Numbered from the stretch's first letter, positions 46,701 through 54,557 are shown. The stretch: DNA of 64,000 bases from Robinsoniella peoriensis (GCF_000797495.1 NZ_JTGN01000005.1:62001-126000), one strand, 5' to 3'. The notes: generated from the sequence alone by a model not told the origin. Numbers and translations: made by a program.

Positions 46701-48159
46701 TTGCCGCACGATCCGGCATAGTGAGTGCCTTATCGCGAAGGACATCCCGTAATGTACTTTCTTTTGGATACCATGCATCTGTCTGGTTAAAATCAAAAAT
46801 CAGATGTTCTTCCTCCTCTTCGCTGATCACGGAAAGATCCGCAATTGGAATATCCGGATTCATAAGGGCACTATGGAGGATCTGCATAAGATGGTGGTGC
46901 AGGGTATCTATTTCCTCTTCTGAGAAAATCTGGGTAAGGTAATCATAATCTACTAAAAATCGGTTATCCGCATCCCGGCTGCTCAGGTGGACGCACAGAG
47001 ATTCCGCCTGATATCCGCTGTAAAGCCAGCGCCCCTCCAGCGTAACCTGGGCCCCTCTCAGATGATGGATCTGCGTGTTCTGATAGGAAAGTGCAATGCT
47101 GAATAACTGGCTGGCTGCCAGATCGTTATCTTTTGCGGTAATTGTCTTTTTAATCTCACTAAATGGAAAGCGCTGATGATAAAGCAGTTTAAACCAGTCA
47201 TTTTTCAATTTTTCATTAAATTCCTGAAAAGAAATCGAATCATCCAGTTCATTTACAAAAGGAAGAGTATTCACAAACATGCCGGCAGTCTGTTTTTCCT
47301 GATAGTTTATGCGGTTTACAGTTGGAACACCGATGCAAAAGCGTGTCTGCCCCTTAATACGTTTTAAATATATGGCAAGAACCATATAAAAGACAGCAAA
47401 AGGAGACACCTTATTCTGTGCACAAAAACTCCCGATCATACGATTGGAACGATTTGAGAGCGAATAAGACTTTCGAATGCCCACAGGGCTGATATGTGCA
47501 TACTGGTATTCTTTTGTAAACGCAGGCGGAATATCGGTCAGCATTTCCTGCCAATATGCACGGTCCTTGTCACTTCGCCTGGAAGTAAGATAGTCCAGTT
47601 CAGTCTGGATATGTACAGCATATTCCGGCATAGAAGTACAATCCGGTGCTTCGTTTTGGAGCAGCCGGAAATAGTTATGAATGATCTGGTTGGTGACAAG
47701 GGTTTGTGACCATGCATCTGCAATAATATGGTGGATCTTTGTCAAAATACCCCCTGTATTTTCAGATAGTTTAAAAATAATCATCTGACACAGTGGAGAG
47801 TCACAAAGGGTAATATGTTCTCTGGCAACAGAAACGTCCCAAATAGATGCGCCCTCCTGGTTTGTTTTGGAAAAATCCAGAAAAGGTGCTGTCTTTGGTA
47901 TTTCCGGATCAATATATTGGACAGGGTTATGTTCCTGAAGCGTGATCCGGGTTCTAAGCGTTGAGAATGCTTCATAAGCGAAGGTAATGCACTGCTGGAG
48001 CAGTTCAGCATTAAAATTTCCTTCAATGCGTAATACGGTACAGATATTGTTGATCGGAACTCCGGGATTTGCCATTTCCAGGTTCCAGATATTCTGCTGG
48101 CTGTAAGATAGAGGTAAGTATTTTATCGTTGTATCGTCTGCAAAGTTATGATTATCCAC
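40798..48159 (-). CDS. Nonribosomal peptide synthetase, C-A-T-C-A-T-R
   Basis: 2453 residues, start GTG after AAAGG. Order: condensation 1 (HHIIADAW, about 142), adenylation 1 (YTSGSTGKPKAV about 616; YGPSEATVA about 754), carrier 1 (GGDSL about 990), condensation 2 (HHIISDG about 1173), adenylation 2 (YTSGSTGKPKGV about 1636; YGPTETSV about 1776), carrier 2 (GGTSL about 2019), and a thioester reductase (LLTGATGYLGAHLL about 2100; YTKSK about 2261). All catalytic motifs look intact. It should join an acyl group and two amino acids and release an aldehyde, which may cyclise to a dihydropyrazinone if not acylated. The same architecture is known from gut Clostridia making protease-inhibiting peptide aldehydes. 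Operon: kinase, regulator, ligase and carrier follow. Confidence 0.95.
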   Translation of the reverse strand: MDNHNFADDTTIKYLPLSYSQQNIWNLEMANPGVPINNICTVLRIEGNFNAELLQQCITFAYEAFSTLRTRITLQEHNPVQYIDPEIPKTAPFLDFSKTNQEGASIWDVSVAREHITLCDSPLCQMIIFKLSENTGGILTKIHHIIADAWSQTLVTNQIIHNYFRLLQNEAPDCTSMPEYAVHIQTELDYLTSRRSDKDRAYWQEMLTDIPPAFTKEYQYAHISPVGIRKSYSLSNRSNRMIGSFCAQNKVSPFAVFYMVLAIYLKRIKGQTRFCIGVPTVNRINYQEKQTAGMFVNTLPFVNELDDSISFQEFNEKLKNDWFKLLYHQRFPFSEIKKTITAKDNDLAASQLFSIALSYQNTQIHHLRGAQVTLEGRWLYSGYQAESLCVHLSSRDADNRFLVDYDYLTQIFSEEEIDTLHHHLMQILHSALMNPDIPIADLSVISEEEEEHLIFDFNQTDAWYPKESTLRDVLRDKALTMPDRAAIICCGRRTTYGELYQDALTIARNLLTAVPDGNETIALLLERSESLFKAMCAVAISGNAWLLLDITMPKNRLLELLAESGAAYCITEEGEEMDTRIPQNSIRSLLVHPANQAADFAIDNMPAITSDSLAYLVYTSGSTGKPKAVQICQYSVMNLANNMAPLYPKGAVLSICNVSFDAFLLESMSALLNGRTIVFTSQEEMNHPASLAKLIERFDVGFLSMTPSRLKSYLKEPAFLSAMNRIETIICGGESLSPEIYQILRSCTLARLYNQYGPSEATVAVSHSVVSGNEMITIGKPMANCRIYILDDSMRPLPIGSAGELYIGGTCLAAGYLNAPELTAQKFVADPYLPGERLYRTGDLGYWNSRGEIVFQGRIDSQLKILGHRVEPAEIEEQLQNHPLVKNVAVRAFDHHLIAYFTSDQNLSGEDLLAFASSYLPHYLLPVLAVKLPEIPLTANGKTDYNNLQKPELPDEHESPADEIEEKLLEIWRRLLSNEQLGIHTNYFLSGGDSLNAVAMLTEVEAVFSKLPKISDLYANNTIRRFGNFLRGEPVAVSPRQGKIPPAPNRSTYPLTAAQKNFYVLQQLDNTGISYHMPGVFRVSTPIDADRLEAALLQLIADDEMLRTGFEIEGMNVVSRIHSEAEFHLERRSHNNPHEALEEFVRPFELAVPPLFRVMLLETEAREQYLLFDMHHIISDGISSALTLSRLDQYYRNEIPAPAAVRYRDYAWWMEQQPKEWLLEQREYWKNRLQGSVPQWTMPTDRPRPKEFLGEGDKVVFSMPQNILVPFEAFCKTHQVTPYMLLLSVYALMLSKFAGNENLIIGSPVSGRRHMELSELTGVFVNTLPVLLNPSSDKNFMAYLKEVKQDVLDMLDHQDLSLEEIVNLAQTEERRGSQALYHALFSLAPVNPSEFSLGDAHLEMVPSDIHAAKVELHLETIHTLDGYRFTLEYAKNIFDRITMEFYSRSYLHILETMLIHPEMPLSEVSPTAPVDQLQLLEIPNQMRMPYDAAMVDQMIDRYALLSPQSTAVCWGENSSYTFAQLKQRSDALAVYLIREGVLHGDVVAFMPKRDGDMPVTMLGILKAGAAYLPVDPDFPSERISYMLENAKARLLLLGDSVTPPDISACPVLPLNFTLDDHWTPELKRTPEDVLNVIYTSGSTGKPKGVMMLHKAISNLSGTVTPLLGENGSPVLCASNCVFDVFTTETLLALANGRCISIADEEEMLLPWKLADRIIKDQGKIIQMTPSRLQMCLGDSAFCEALKEAEIIILLGEPWTLSLRDKIRELTNARIYNIYGPTETSVHNCLGNVTVSESIHIGKPIGNCRYYLLDENRRPLPPTAVGEIYIAGECLAAGYINREDLTNQVFVPDLLCANQRMYKTGDLGRLRADGNWQCLGRVDNQLKLNGHRIEPEEIASQIIQSRFASEAAVVPVKNNDMVQSLRGFLVPANQYTEEKLRDYLMEQLPDYMIPSIFIPLSALPRTASGKLDIRQLMEMEPPKENIPKRQPLANPQEALLQSVWEEALGKKPDWNVSFFKQGGTSLTAIMVLSQYYKNHIDFSLNDFYSCPTLSGQIEKITGSRNQIHPETAATVETGAESERLARFLPDNNKAVPKSRITLLTGATGYLGAHLLYELLGTGIEKLICLVRTGGEKKLKEVISSYFGESFYSFVSRRIEIVNGDITLKHFGISAPEYERLTDRVDMVIHCAADVRHYAPNDELALTNTFGTENCIAFARDAAAALIHISTISVAGEYIMDAPGLPVFYSERDLDMGQNWMDNPYTKSKILAEAAVAEAIEDGVNARIFRVGRLVSRAKDGVFQLNPDSNAFYRIIRGLLILKKIPREFDRVFMEMTSVDLCAEAIVKLLYQPGTAFHVINPQESALGDILKSCCDMELAKREEFEELLRDQAAQNSSPFIQAVAEAYFSGTAFHTQIQIQARDTAYQLQQLGFTWPQPDLTKISRCFDCTRKEE

Positions 48160-48183
48160 TTTTTTTCCTTTCGTACAATGAAC

Positions 48184-48212
48184 TTGACATAAAAATAAGT
48201 ATCCAATAGAAT
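48184..48212 (+). promoter_or_regulatory. Promoter of the phosphopantetheinyl transferase
   Basis: TTGACA at 48184-48189, 17-nt spacer, TAGAAT at 48207-48212, in the 77-bp gap between the divergent NRPS and transferase genes. I could not assign the opposing NRPS promoter. Confidence 0.7.
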
Positions 48213-48236
48213 GAAAATAGGATTGGAGTACTGTTA

Positions 48237-48800
48237 ATGAATACGCTTAATTTTTATGATGTTTTTGTTTACATATGTAAAGGAACCGACCCATCTCTTC
48301 GCAACCGGCGTCTTCAAAAATGTGCCCGGCATTTTGCAGGGCTGTATGGAGACGAAATCAACTGCTATACAGAAAAATATGGGAATTATGGAAAACCGTA
48401 TTTTTCAGAAAACAGGGGAGTCCATTATTCAATTTCCCACAGTGGGGACTACTGGATGTGCGCATTTCATAAAGAACCCATCGGATTTGATATACAAGAG
48501 CATAAAGCGATAGATTTTATAAATATTGCGAAACACTGGTATCATCCGCAAGAATATGAAACAGTTCTTGAAAAAGGCGCAAACCAATTTTACGATATTT
48601 GGTGCGCCAAGGAAAGTTATCTGAAATATATAGGCATGGGACTGCGTCAGCCAATGAAAGATTTTTCAGTTATTGAGGAAAATAAACTGAAAAATCGGAT
48701 ATTAGACACAGAACTGGTAAATATTTCCAGAAAGCCCGGATATTCTTTATGCATATGTGCAGAAAAAATCATAAATATTTATTTTTTAGTATATTTCTAA
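48237..48800 (+). CDS. Sfp-type 4'-phosphopantetheinyl transferase
   Basis: 187 residues, shorter than Sfp (about 224) but with the core motifs: GKPYF, VHYSISHSGDYWMCAF, IGFDIQE (metal Asp) and WCAKESYLKYIGMGL (Glu and Lys). It attaches phosphopantetheine from CoA to carrier-protein serines, here the two NRPS carrier domains and the stand-alone acyl carrier. It is divergent from the NRPS with its own consensus promoter. Confidence 0.93.
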   Translation: MNTLNFYDVFVYICKGTDPSLRNRRLQKCARHFAGLYGDEINCYTEKYGNYGKPYFSENRGVHYSISHSGDYWMCAFHKEPIGFDIQEHKAIDFINIAKHWYHPQEYETVLEKGANQFYDIWCAKESYLKYIGMGLRQPMKDFSVIEENKLKNRILDTELVNISRKPGYSLCICAEKIINIYFLVYF

Positions 48801-48916
48801 AAATTGTATAGCTTATTATACAAGGATTAACCATATAGTGTCAATAGAGGAAATTTTGGGTTTCCCGATTTCGGATCTTCTGCATATACTGGTAAAAAAG
48901 AGATTGGATAATTACT

Positions 48917-49729
48917 ATGTTTCATGTAAAATCAAATGATGGTACGAAATTGGCTGTTTATGATCCCAATCCACAGGGGAAATGGACGATTGTATTAATC
49001 CATGGCTGGCCGCTGTCGCACAAAATGTATGAATATCAGGAGGAATTGTTACTAAATTGCGGTTTCCGTGTGGTAACTATGGACTTAAGGGGATATGGGA
49101 ATTCGGATGCTCCACGATGCGGTTATTATTATGACCAGATGGCAAGAGATATCTATAATATAGTAAAAGCGCTGCGCCTGAAGTCTTTTATATTATGCGG
49201 ATTTTCGATGGGTGGAGCTATTGCACTGCGCTACATGAATTGTTTTCAGGGATATGGGGTTCATAAATTAATACTTATTGCAGCAGCGGCACCCAGCTGG
49301 ACACAGAGAGAAGGGTTTCCATTTGGGCTTCCCCGGGAAAAGGCAGATGAGTTAATCTGTCAGGCGGCAACGGACAGACCGCAGTTATGCCACAATTTTG
49401 CACACGAGATGTTATTTGCAAGTCCTCACAGCGAGCCGCTGAAGAACTGGTTTGAAGATATTGCACTTTCAGCATCCGGTATTGCCACCATTCAGTCCGC
49501 TTATGCCTTACGGGATGAAGACGGAAGAGAAGATTTGAAAGCTGTACACGTTCCTACGGCAATCTTTGCCGGAGCTAAGGATCAGGTAGTATTAAAGGAA
49601 TTGACAGAGTGTCAGCATCGTGAGATAGCAAATTCCAGGTTATACATTCTGAAAAATAGTGCACATGGAGTGTTCTATGATGAATTAGATCGGTTTAATG
49701 AGTATTTTCTTGAATTTATAAACGAATAA
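48917..49729 (+). CDS. Alpha/beta hydrolase
   Basis: 270 residues of the alpha/beta hydrolase fold: oxyanion motif LIHGWPLSHKM, DLRGYGNSD, nucleophile elbow CGFSMGGAIALRY, acid AGAKDQVVL and catalytic His in NSAHGVFYDEL. Similar to non-haem chloroperoxidase/esterase-type hydrolases. As a neighbour of the NRPS it could trim or modify the product, or proofread mis-loaded carriers, but the sequence does not prove a link. It lies 116 nt after the transferase gene on the same strand. Confidence 0.85.
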   Translation: MFHVKSNDGTKLAVYDPNPQGKWTIVLIHGWPLSHKMYEYQEELLLNCGFRVVTMDLRGYGNSDAPRCGYYYDQMARDIYNIVKALRLKSFILCGFSMGGAIALRYMNCFQGYGVHKLILIAAAAPSWTQREGFPFGLPREKADELICQAATDRPQLCHNFAHEMLFASPHSEPLKNWFEDIALSASGIATIQSAYALRDEDGREDLKAVHVPTAIFAGAKDQVVLKELTECQHREIANSRLYILKNSAHGVFYDELDRFNEYFLEFINE

Positions 49730-49764
49730 AAATGAGTATTTTTTTGAAATTATAAACGAATAAA
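49697..49764 (+). repeat. Tandem 34-bp duplication at the hydrolase 3' end
   Basis: The last 33 coding/stop bases of the hydrolase (49697-49730) are repeated at 49731-49764 with two differences, so a second copy of the C-terminal EYF.E.INE peptide and stop follows the real stop. Confidence 0.85.
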
Positions 49765-49778
49765 TCGGACTATAGGGG

Positions 49779-49813
49779 GAATGGAAACTGTAAAAAGGTT
49801 TCCATTCTTTCCT
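49779..49813 (+). terminator. Terminator after the alpha/beta hydrolase
   Basis: GAATGGAAAC pairs with GTTTCCATTC (10 bp, 9-nt loop), followed by TTTCCTATTTT. Confidence 0.8.
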
Positions 49814-49984
49814 ATTTTATAAGTTTTTGATCTAATATGGGAAAATGTATCTAAAAAAGCGCTTGCTGTTTGTTACCTCAAATTATATAATGATATTATA
49901 TGGATGATACTCATACAAAAGGTGACGCAGCTTGGAATGACATGAGAATGTAAATCTAGGGGGTATCGTTTCGGGGGAAGGAAA

Positions 49985-52207
49985 TTGAAAAAAAGAATTA
50001 TAAAATATCGGTCAGTTTTTCTGGTACTTGTTTTATTAATAGCAGCTATAGTAGCAGGTGTAATTTGCGTGGACTTTACATTGCAGACGAATAATAATTC
50101 TCAGAAGCTTTCTATGGAGATTACCGCAAGAGATATCCAAAAGAAGTGTATTAATGTTTCCTTTATCTTAGATGATCATTTTTCAGATCTGGAATCCCTG
50201 GCAACTACGATTTCCAGATTTGATCAATATGAGAATGAAGAGTTGATGGACATCCTTGCTCAGTTCGGGAACCACCATGATAATTGCCGGGTGAGTATTG
50301 CAGATCCTTTGGGACGGACATATGAGAAGGACAGGGAGGAGGTATCTATTGCTGACCGTGATTATTTTAAGAGTGCTTTAAAAGGCGGCCGGATTATTTC
50401 TGATCTGATCAAATCCAGGGTGACGGGAGAGTACAGCATCGTATTTGCAGTGCCGGTGTACCGGGAGGGAAAGGCTGTTGGGGTATTGCGTACAGTCTAT
50501 CAGAATATACAGCTAAACCGGCTTTTGCATGTTTCCGGAATGGATGCCCAGGAAAATGCCTACATCGTTCAGCGTGACGGGACCATTGCCCTGTCTATGA
50601 ACGGAGAACTGTGCGGTGAAAACATAGAGGCGGCGCTGGGGACTGGAACTGCCCAGGACAAAATTGATCAAATCCACTATAATATGGGAAAAACAGCGGT
50701 GGGGAATCTGGCTTTTGAGGTGGATGATTTTCTTTATTATTGCAATTATGCACCTGTTCCCGGAGGAAAGTGGTATCTTTTTAACATATCGTCTGCATCA
50801 AAACTGGGTGAATATACCTCGAAAAGTACCGTAACCGGAATGTTGTTTATGGGTAAAATGGTAGTGCTTTTTCTGATTATTATGGGAGGGATTTTGTGCT
50901 ATCTGTATTTTAATAACAAACAGATGCGCAAGCTTGCAAATTTGCTTGAGAATGTATCCAGTCATGCCCCGGGCGGAATGTTCCGATATGATCCCAAATC
51001 AATGCAGCTGTCTTTTATCAATAATGGATTATACCAGATGCTGGGCTGCAGGGAAGAGGATTTCAAAGAAAATTTTCACAACAATTATCTGGAGCTGGTA
51101 TATGACCAGGACAGGCAGATGGTATTAGAGAATATAGAAAAAATGATACCGGAACGAAAAAGCTTTAAAATGAGGTTTCGACTGAACAGCCTTTCTTCAC
51201 CTGCTTACTGGGTACAGCAGGTCAGTAATATTTTTGAAGAAGATGGGGAACTGCATGTCTATGGAATTCTGGTGGATATTGCGGAATACAAGGCATTTGA
51301 AGATGAGCTGTCATTTAACAATCAACGTTATAAAATCATTGTCAACCAGATGGAATCTTGCTTCGTAGAATACGATGTCCATGATATGCGTGTTCTGGTA
51401 ATGCAAAATTTTGAAGAGATATTCGGCAGAATGCTGAAAATGGAAATTGAATCAGAAGATGGAAAAGAGTTTGTCTATGAAGAAGACTGGAATATGATAA
51501 AAGATAATTTTAAAAAAGTTCTTTATGGAGAGAAGCCCTATGAAGAATGTGAGGCAAGAATCAAAAAAGGTGATGAGACCTATCTCTGGTGCCTGATCCG
51601 TTTTTATTCCATGGTAGATGAAAATGGTGCAATCAGCCGTCTGATCTGTAAGATTAACAACATAGATAAACGTAAGCGCCGTTCTATAGAATTAGAAAGT
51701 AAGGTACAAAAAGATCCAATGACTGGCCTTTATAACAAGAGCGTCTCTAAAAAATTAATAGAGGATCATTTGGAATCGGCGCCTGATGATATCCAGGGAT
51801 TATTTGTTCTGGATATTGATAATTTCAAGGGCATCAACGATACCTATGGGCACCATAATGGAGACCGGGTATTAAATATGATGGCTCAAACGCTTCATAA
51901 TCTGTTTCGGAAAAGCGATGTAGTAGGGCGGATTGGCGGAGATGAGTTCATTGTATGCATGAAAGACTGCTACAATGAAGAATATGCTATGAAAAAAGCA
52001 GGTCAGCTGTCACATGACTTTGCCGAAATCACAGCAGAAGCGAATCTAGCTGCAACCTGCAGTATCGGTGTGGCGCTCTATCCAAAACATGGAAAAGACT
52101 GGGATGAGTTATTTGAAAAAGCCGACATCGCACTGTACCAGGCGAAGAGATGTGGGAAAAACCAGTATGCGGTTTATTTTGAAAAAGGATTGGATGAGAA
52201 GGAATAA
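49985..52207 (+). CDS. Diguanylate cyclase with Cache and PAS sensors
   Basis: 740 residues, TTG start after GGGGAAGG. N-terminal membrane helix (about 10-29), extracellular dCache-like sensor (about 40-275; SIADRDYFKSALKG and YSIVFAVPVYREGKAVG are typical), second helix (about 283-308), two PAS-type domains (about 320-560) and a GGDEF domain with LDIDNFKGINDTYGHHNGD and the intact active site GRIGGDEF (about 650). It makes cyclic di-GMP in response to an external small molecule. Closeness to the HD-GYP regulator in the NRPS operon gives a local synthesis/breakdown pair. Confidence 0.93.
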   Translation: MKKRIIKYRSVFLVLVLLIAAIVAGVICVDFTLQTNNNSQKLSMEITARDIQKKCINVSFILDDHFSDLESLATTISRFDQYENEELMDILAQFGNHHDNCRVSIADPLGRTYEKDREEVSIADRDYFKSALKGGRIISDLIKSRVTGEYSIVFAVPVYREGKAVGVLRTVYQNIQLNRLLHVSGMDAQENAYIVQRDGTIALSMNGELCGENIEAALGTGTAQDKIDQIHYNMGKTAVGNLAFEVDDFLYYCNYAPVPGGKWYLFNISSASKLGEYTSKSTVTGMLFMGKMVVLFLIIMGGILCYLYFNNKQMRKLANLLENVSSHAPGGMFRYDPKSMQLSFINNGLYQMLGCREEDFKENFHNNYLELVYDQDRQMVLENIEKMIPERKSFKMRFRLNSLSSPAYWVQQVSNIFEEDGELHVYGILVDIAEYKAFEDELSFNNQRYKIIVNQMESCFVEYDVHDMRVLVMQNFEEIFGRMLKMEIESEDGKEFVYEEDWNMIKDNFKKVLYGEKPYEECEARIKKGDETYLWCLIRFYSMVDENGAISRLICKINNIDKRKRRSIELESKVQKDPMTGLYNKSVSKKLIEDHLESAPDDIQGLFVLDIDNFKGINDTYGHHNGDRVLNMMAQTLHNLFRKSDVVGRIGGDEFIVCMKDCYNEEYAMKKAGQLSHDFAEITAEANLAATCSIGVALYPKHGKDWDELFEKADIALYQAKRCGKNQYAVYFEKGLDEKE

Positions 52208-52349
52208 CAGAATTAGAATAGATGGAAAATAGACAGTAAAGCAGGTAAGCGGCAGTAAATGAATAGAATGCTGCTAATAGTCAATAGAAGAATAGAAAAT
52301 ATAAAAACAATAGAAAATTAAAAACAATAGAAAGATAACAGGTGAATTT

Positions 52350-54557
52350 GTGAAGACAGGAACGCAAAAAAGAGAAATGAAAAAGACGGATGGCCGGAAG
52401 GATTATCAGAATAAGGAAGGGAAAAGTCTTGAAAAAGGCAAGTCAGGGAAGAAGAAAGCTGATATGGCAAAAAGAGATGATGCTTTTAAAGGGGACAAGA
52501 ATAATAGAAAATCAAGACCAGGACGGGAAGAAGATAGACAGAGCAGGGTATCAGGAGTAAGCCGGGAAGATTGGCATAGTAAAAAGCCGAAAGCTGGTCG
52601 GGATGATAATAGGGAAAGTAGAAAATTGGGAGCAGAGCCGGGAAATAGAGGAAGTAGAAATTCTGGGGCAGAGCCGGGAAATAGAGGAAGTAGAAAACCA
52701 GAAACGGAGTCTTTAAATAGAGAAAATAGAAAACCTGGAGCGGTGACGGGAAATAGAGAAAATAGAAAACCTGGAACGGAGAGGGGAAATAGAGGAAGTA
52801 GAAATTCTGGGACAGAGTCAGGAAATAGAGGAAGTAGAAATTCTGGAGCAGAGTTAGGAAATAGAGAAAATAGAAAACCTGGAGCAGCGTCGGGAAATAG
52901 AGAAAATAGAAAACCTGGAACGGAGACGGGAAATAGGGAGAGTCGGAAACCTGGAGCGGTGTCGGGAAATAGGGAAAGTCGGAAACCTGGAGCGGCGTCG
53001 GAAAATAGGGGAAGTCGGAAACCTGGAGCGGCGTCGGAAAATAAGCAAAAAAGAAACTTCGATAGCGGGGAAGGAAGAAAAAATAGTAAAAGGGGTCAAT
53101 CTGGAGAAAAGAAACAAAGTGATTTAAAAAAGGTAAATGGTATGGAGATATGCCCTGTTTCTAAAAAATGCGGTGGCTGTCAGTATCAGGGAATTCCTTA
53201 CCAGGAGCAATTAAAATTAAAAGAAAAAGAAATCAGGAAATGGATTGGAAAGTTCTGTAAAGTAAATGCTGTGATTGGAATGGAAAACCCTTACCATTAC
53301 CGAAATAAGGTTCACGCAGTATTTGACAGGGATAAAAGAGGGAATCCCATCTGTGGTGTATACCAGGCGGGAACGCACAATGTGGTTCCAATAGAATCCT
53401 GTATGATCGAGGATCAGAAAGCAGATGAAATTATTCAGAGTATCCGGGGACTTTTAAAATCATTTAAAATAAGAACTTATGACGAGGATACGGGATATGG
53501 ACTCCTTCGCCATGTGCTTGTAAAACGTGGATTTACCACGAACGAAATCATGGTGGTACTGGTGACGGCCTCCCCGGTATTCCCTTCCAAAAACAATTTT
53601 GTCGGCGCGATACGCAAACTTCATCCGGAGATTACGACCATTATCCAGAATGTAAATGCCAGAGGAACCAGTATGGTCCTTGGAGATAAGGAAAAAACAC
53701 TGTTTGGTAAAGGCTACATCGAGGATATACTCTGCGGCTGTACATTCCGCATCTCTTCAAAATCCTTCTATCAGGTGAATCCCGTACAGACGGAAGTTCT
53801 GTACAAAAAAGCTATTGATGCAGCAGGTCTTATGGGAAATGAATCGGTAATTGATGCATATTGCGGCATTGGAACAATCGGTTTAATTGCAAGCAAGAAA
53901 GCAAAGCAGGTAATTGGCGTGGAGTTAAACAAAGATGCAGTCCGCGACGCAGTAACCAATGCCAAGCGCAATGAGATAGAGAATGTAAGATTTTACTGTG
54001 CCGATGCAGGGAATTTCATGGCGGATATGGCAGCTCAGGGCGAAAAAGCAGACGTGGTATTTATGGATCCGCCAAGAAGCGGAAGTACAGAAGAATTTAT
54101 GGATTCTATGGTGCAGATGGGGCCTGAGAGAGTGGTTTATGTTTCCTGTAACCCGGAGACGTTAGGCAGGGATTTAGAGTATTTGACGAAGAAAGGGTAT
54201 GGATGTAAGGGGAGTTGGGGTGTGGATATGTTTGGATGGACTGGGCATGTGGAAGTCGTTTGTTTGCTTTCCAAACTTCATGCAAAACAGAATATAAAAG
54301 TGGAATTGAAAATGGATGAAATGGATTTGACTGCTGCGGAAAGTAAAGCCACTTATGAAGAAATCAAAAAATATGTGATTAAGCAGACTGGCTTGAAAGT
54401 CAGTAATCTGAATATCGCTCAGGTGAAACAAAAATGCGGAATTATTGAGAGGGAGAATTATTATAAAGCGAAATCAGAGGATGCAAAGCAACCTAAATGT
54501 TTACCGGAAAAGGAAAAGGCGATAAAGGATGCGCTGAATCATTTTGGAATGATTTAG
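52350..54557 (+). CDS. rlmD: 23S rRNA uracil-C5 methyltransferase with Arg-rich repeat N terminus
   Basis: 735 residues, GTG start. Residues 1-255 are a highly basic, low-complexity region containing twelve 12-residue repeats (about 94-237). The enzyme follows: Fe-S cysteines CPVSKKCGGC (C268, C274, C277) and C351 in IESCMIED, SAM motif IDAYCGIGTIGLIA, DPPRSG and the catalytic VSCNPETLGRDL, i.e. the TrmA/RlmD family that methylates uracil in rRNA or tRNA. A C-terminal extension of about 85 residues (YEEIKKYVIKQTGLKVSNLN..., ending ALNHFGMI) is common in clostridial members. The exact target base is not certain; RlmD-like is the best fit. The long repeat tail is unusual. Confidence 0.88.
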   Translation: MKTGTQKREMKKTDGRKDYQNKEGKSLEKGKSGKKKADMAKRDDAFKGDKNNRKSRPGREEDRQSRVSGVSREDWHSKKPKAGRDDNRESRKLGAEPGNRGSRNSGAEPGNRGSRKPETESLNRENRKPGAVTGNRENRKPGTERGNRGSRNSGTESGNRGSRNSGAELGNRENRKPGAASGNRENRKPGTETGNRESRKPGAVSGNRESRKPGAASENRGSRKPGAASENKQKRNFDSGEGRKNSKRGQSGEKKQSDLKKVNGMEICPVSKKCGGCQYQGIPYQEQLKLKEKEIRKWIGKFCKVNAVIGMENPYHYRNKVHAVFDRDKRGNPICGVYQAGTHNVVPIESCMIEDQKADEIIQSIRGLLKSFKIRTYDEDTGYGLLRHVLVKRGFTTNEIMVVLVTASPVFPSKNNFVGAIRKLHPEITTIIQNVNARGTSMVLGDKEKTLFGKGYIEDILCGCTFRISSKSFYQVNPVQTEVLYKKAIDAAGLMGNESVIDAYCGIGTIGLIASKKAKQVIGVELNKDAVRDAVTNAKRNEIENVRFYCADAGNFMADMAAQGEKADVVFMDPPRSGSTEEFMDSMVQMGPERVVYVSCNPETLGRDLEYLTKKGYGCKGSWGVDMFGWTGHVEVVCLLSKLHAKQNIKVELKMDEMDLTAAESKATYEEIKKYVIKQTGLKVSNLNIAQVKQKCGIIERENYYKAKSEDAKQPKCLPEKEKAIKDALNHFGMI
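52629..53060 (+). repeat. Twelve 36-bp coding repeats in the methyltransferase gene
   Basis: Tandem 36-nt units encode G(A/T)xxGNR(G/E)(S/N)R(K/N)(P/S). Twelve can be counted, the last one degenerate. The mix of near-identical and diverged units suggests ongoing slippage or unequal recombination; all stay in frame. Confidence 0.9.

Noticed and set aside
52629..53060. CRISPR-like or intergenic repeat in rlmD
   Set aside because: The 36-bp units are adjacent, keep the reading frame, and encode a consistent peptide, so they are coding repeats.
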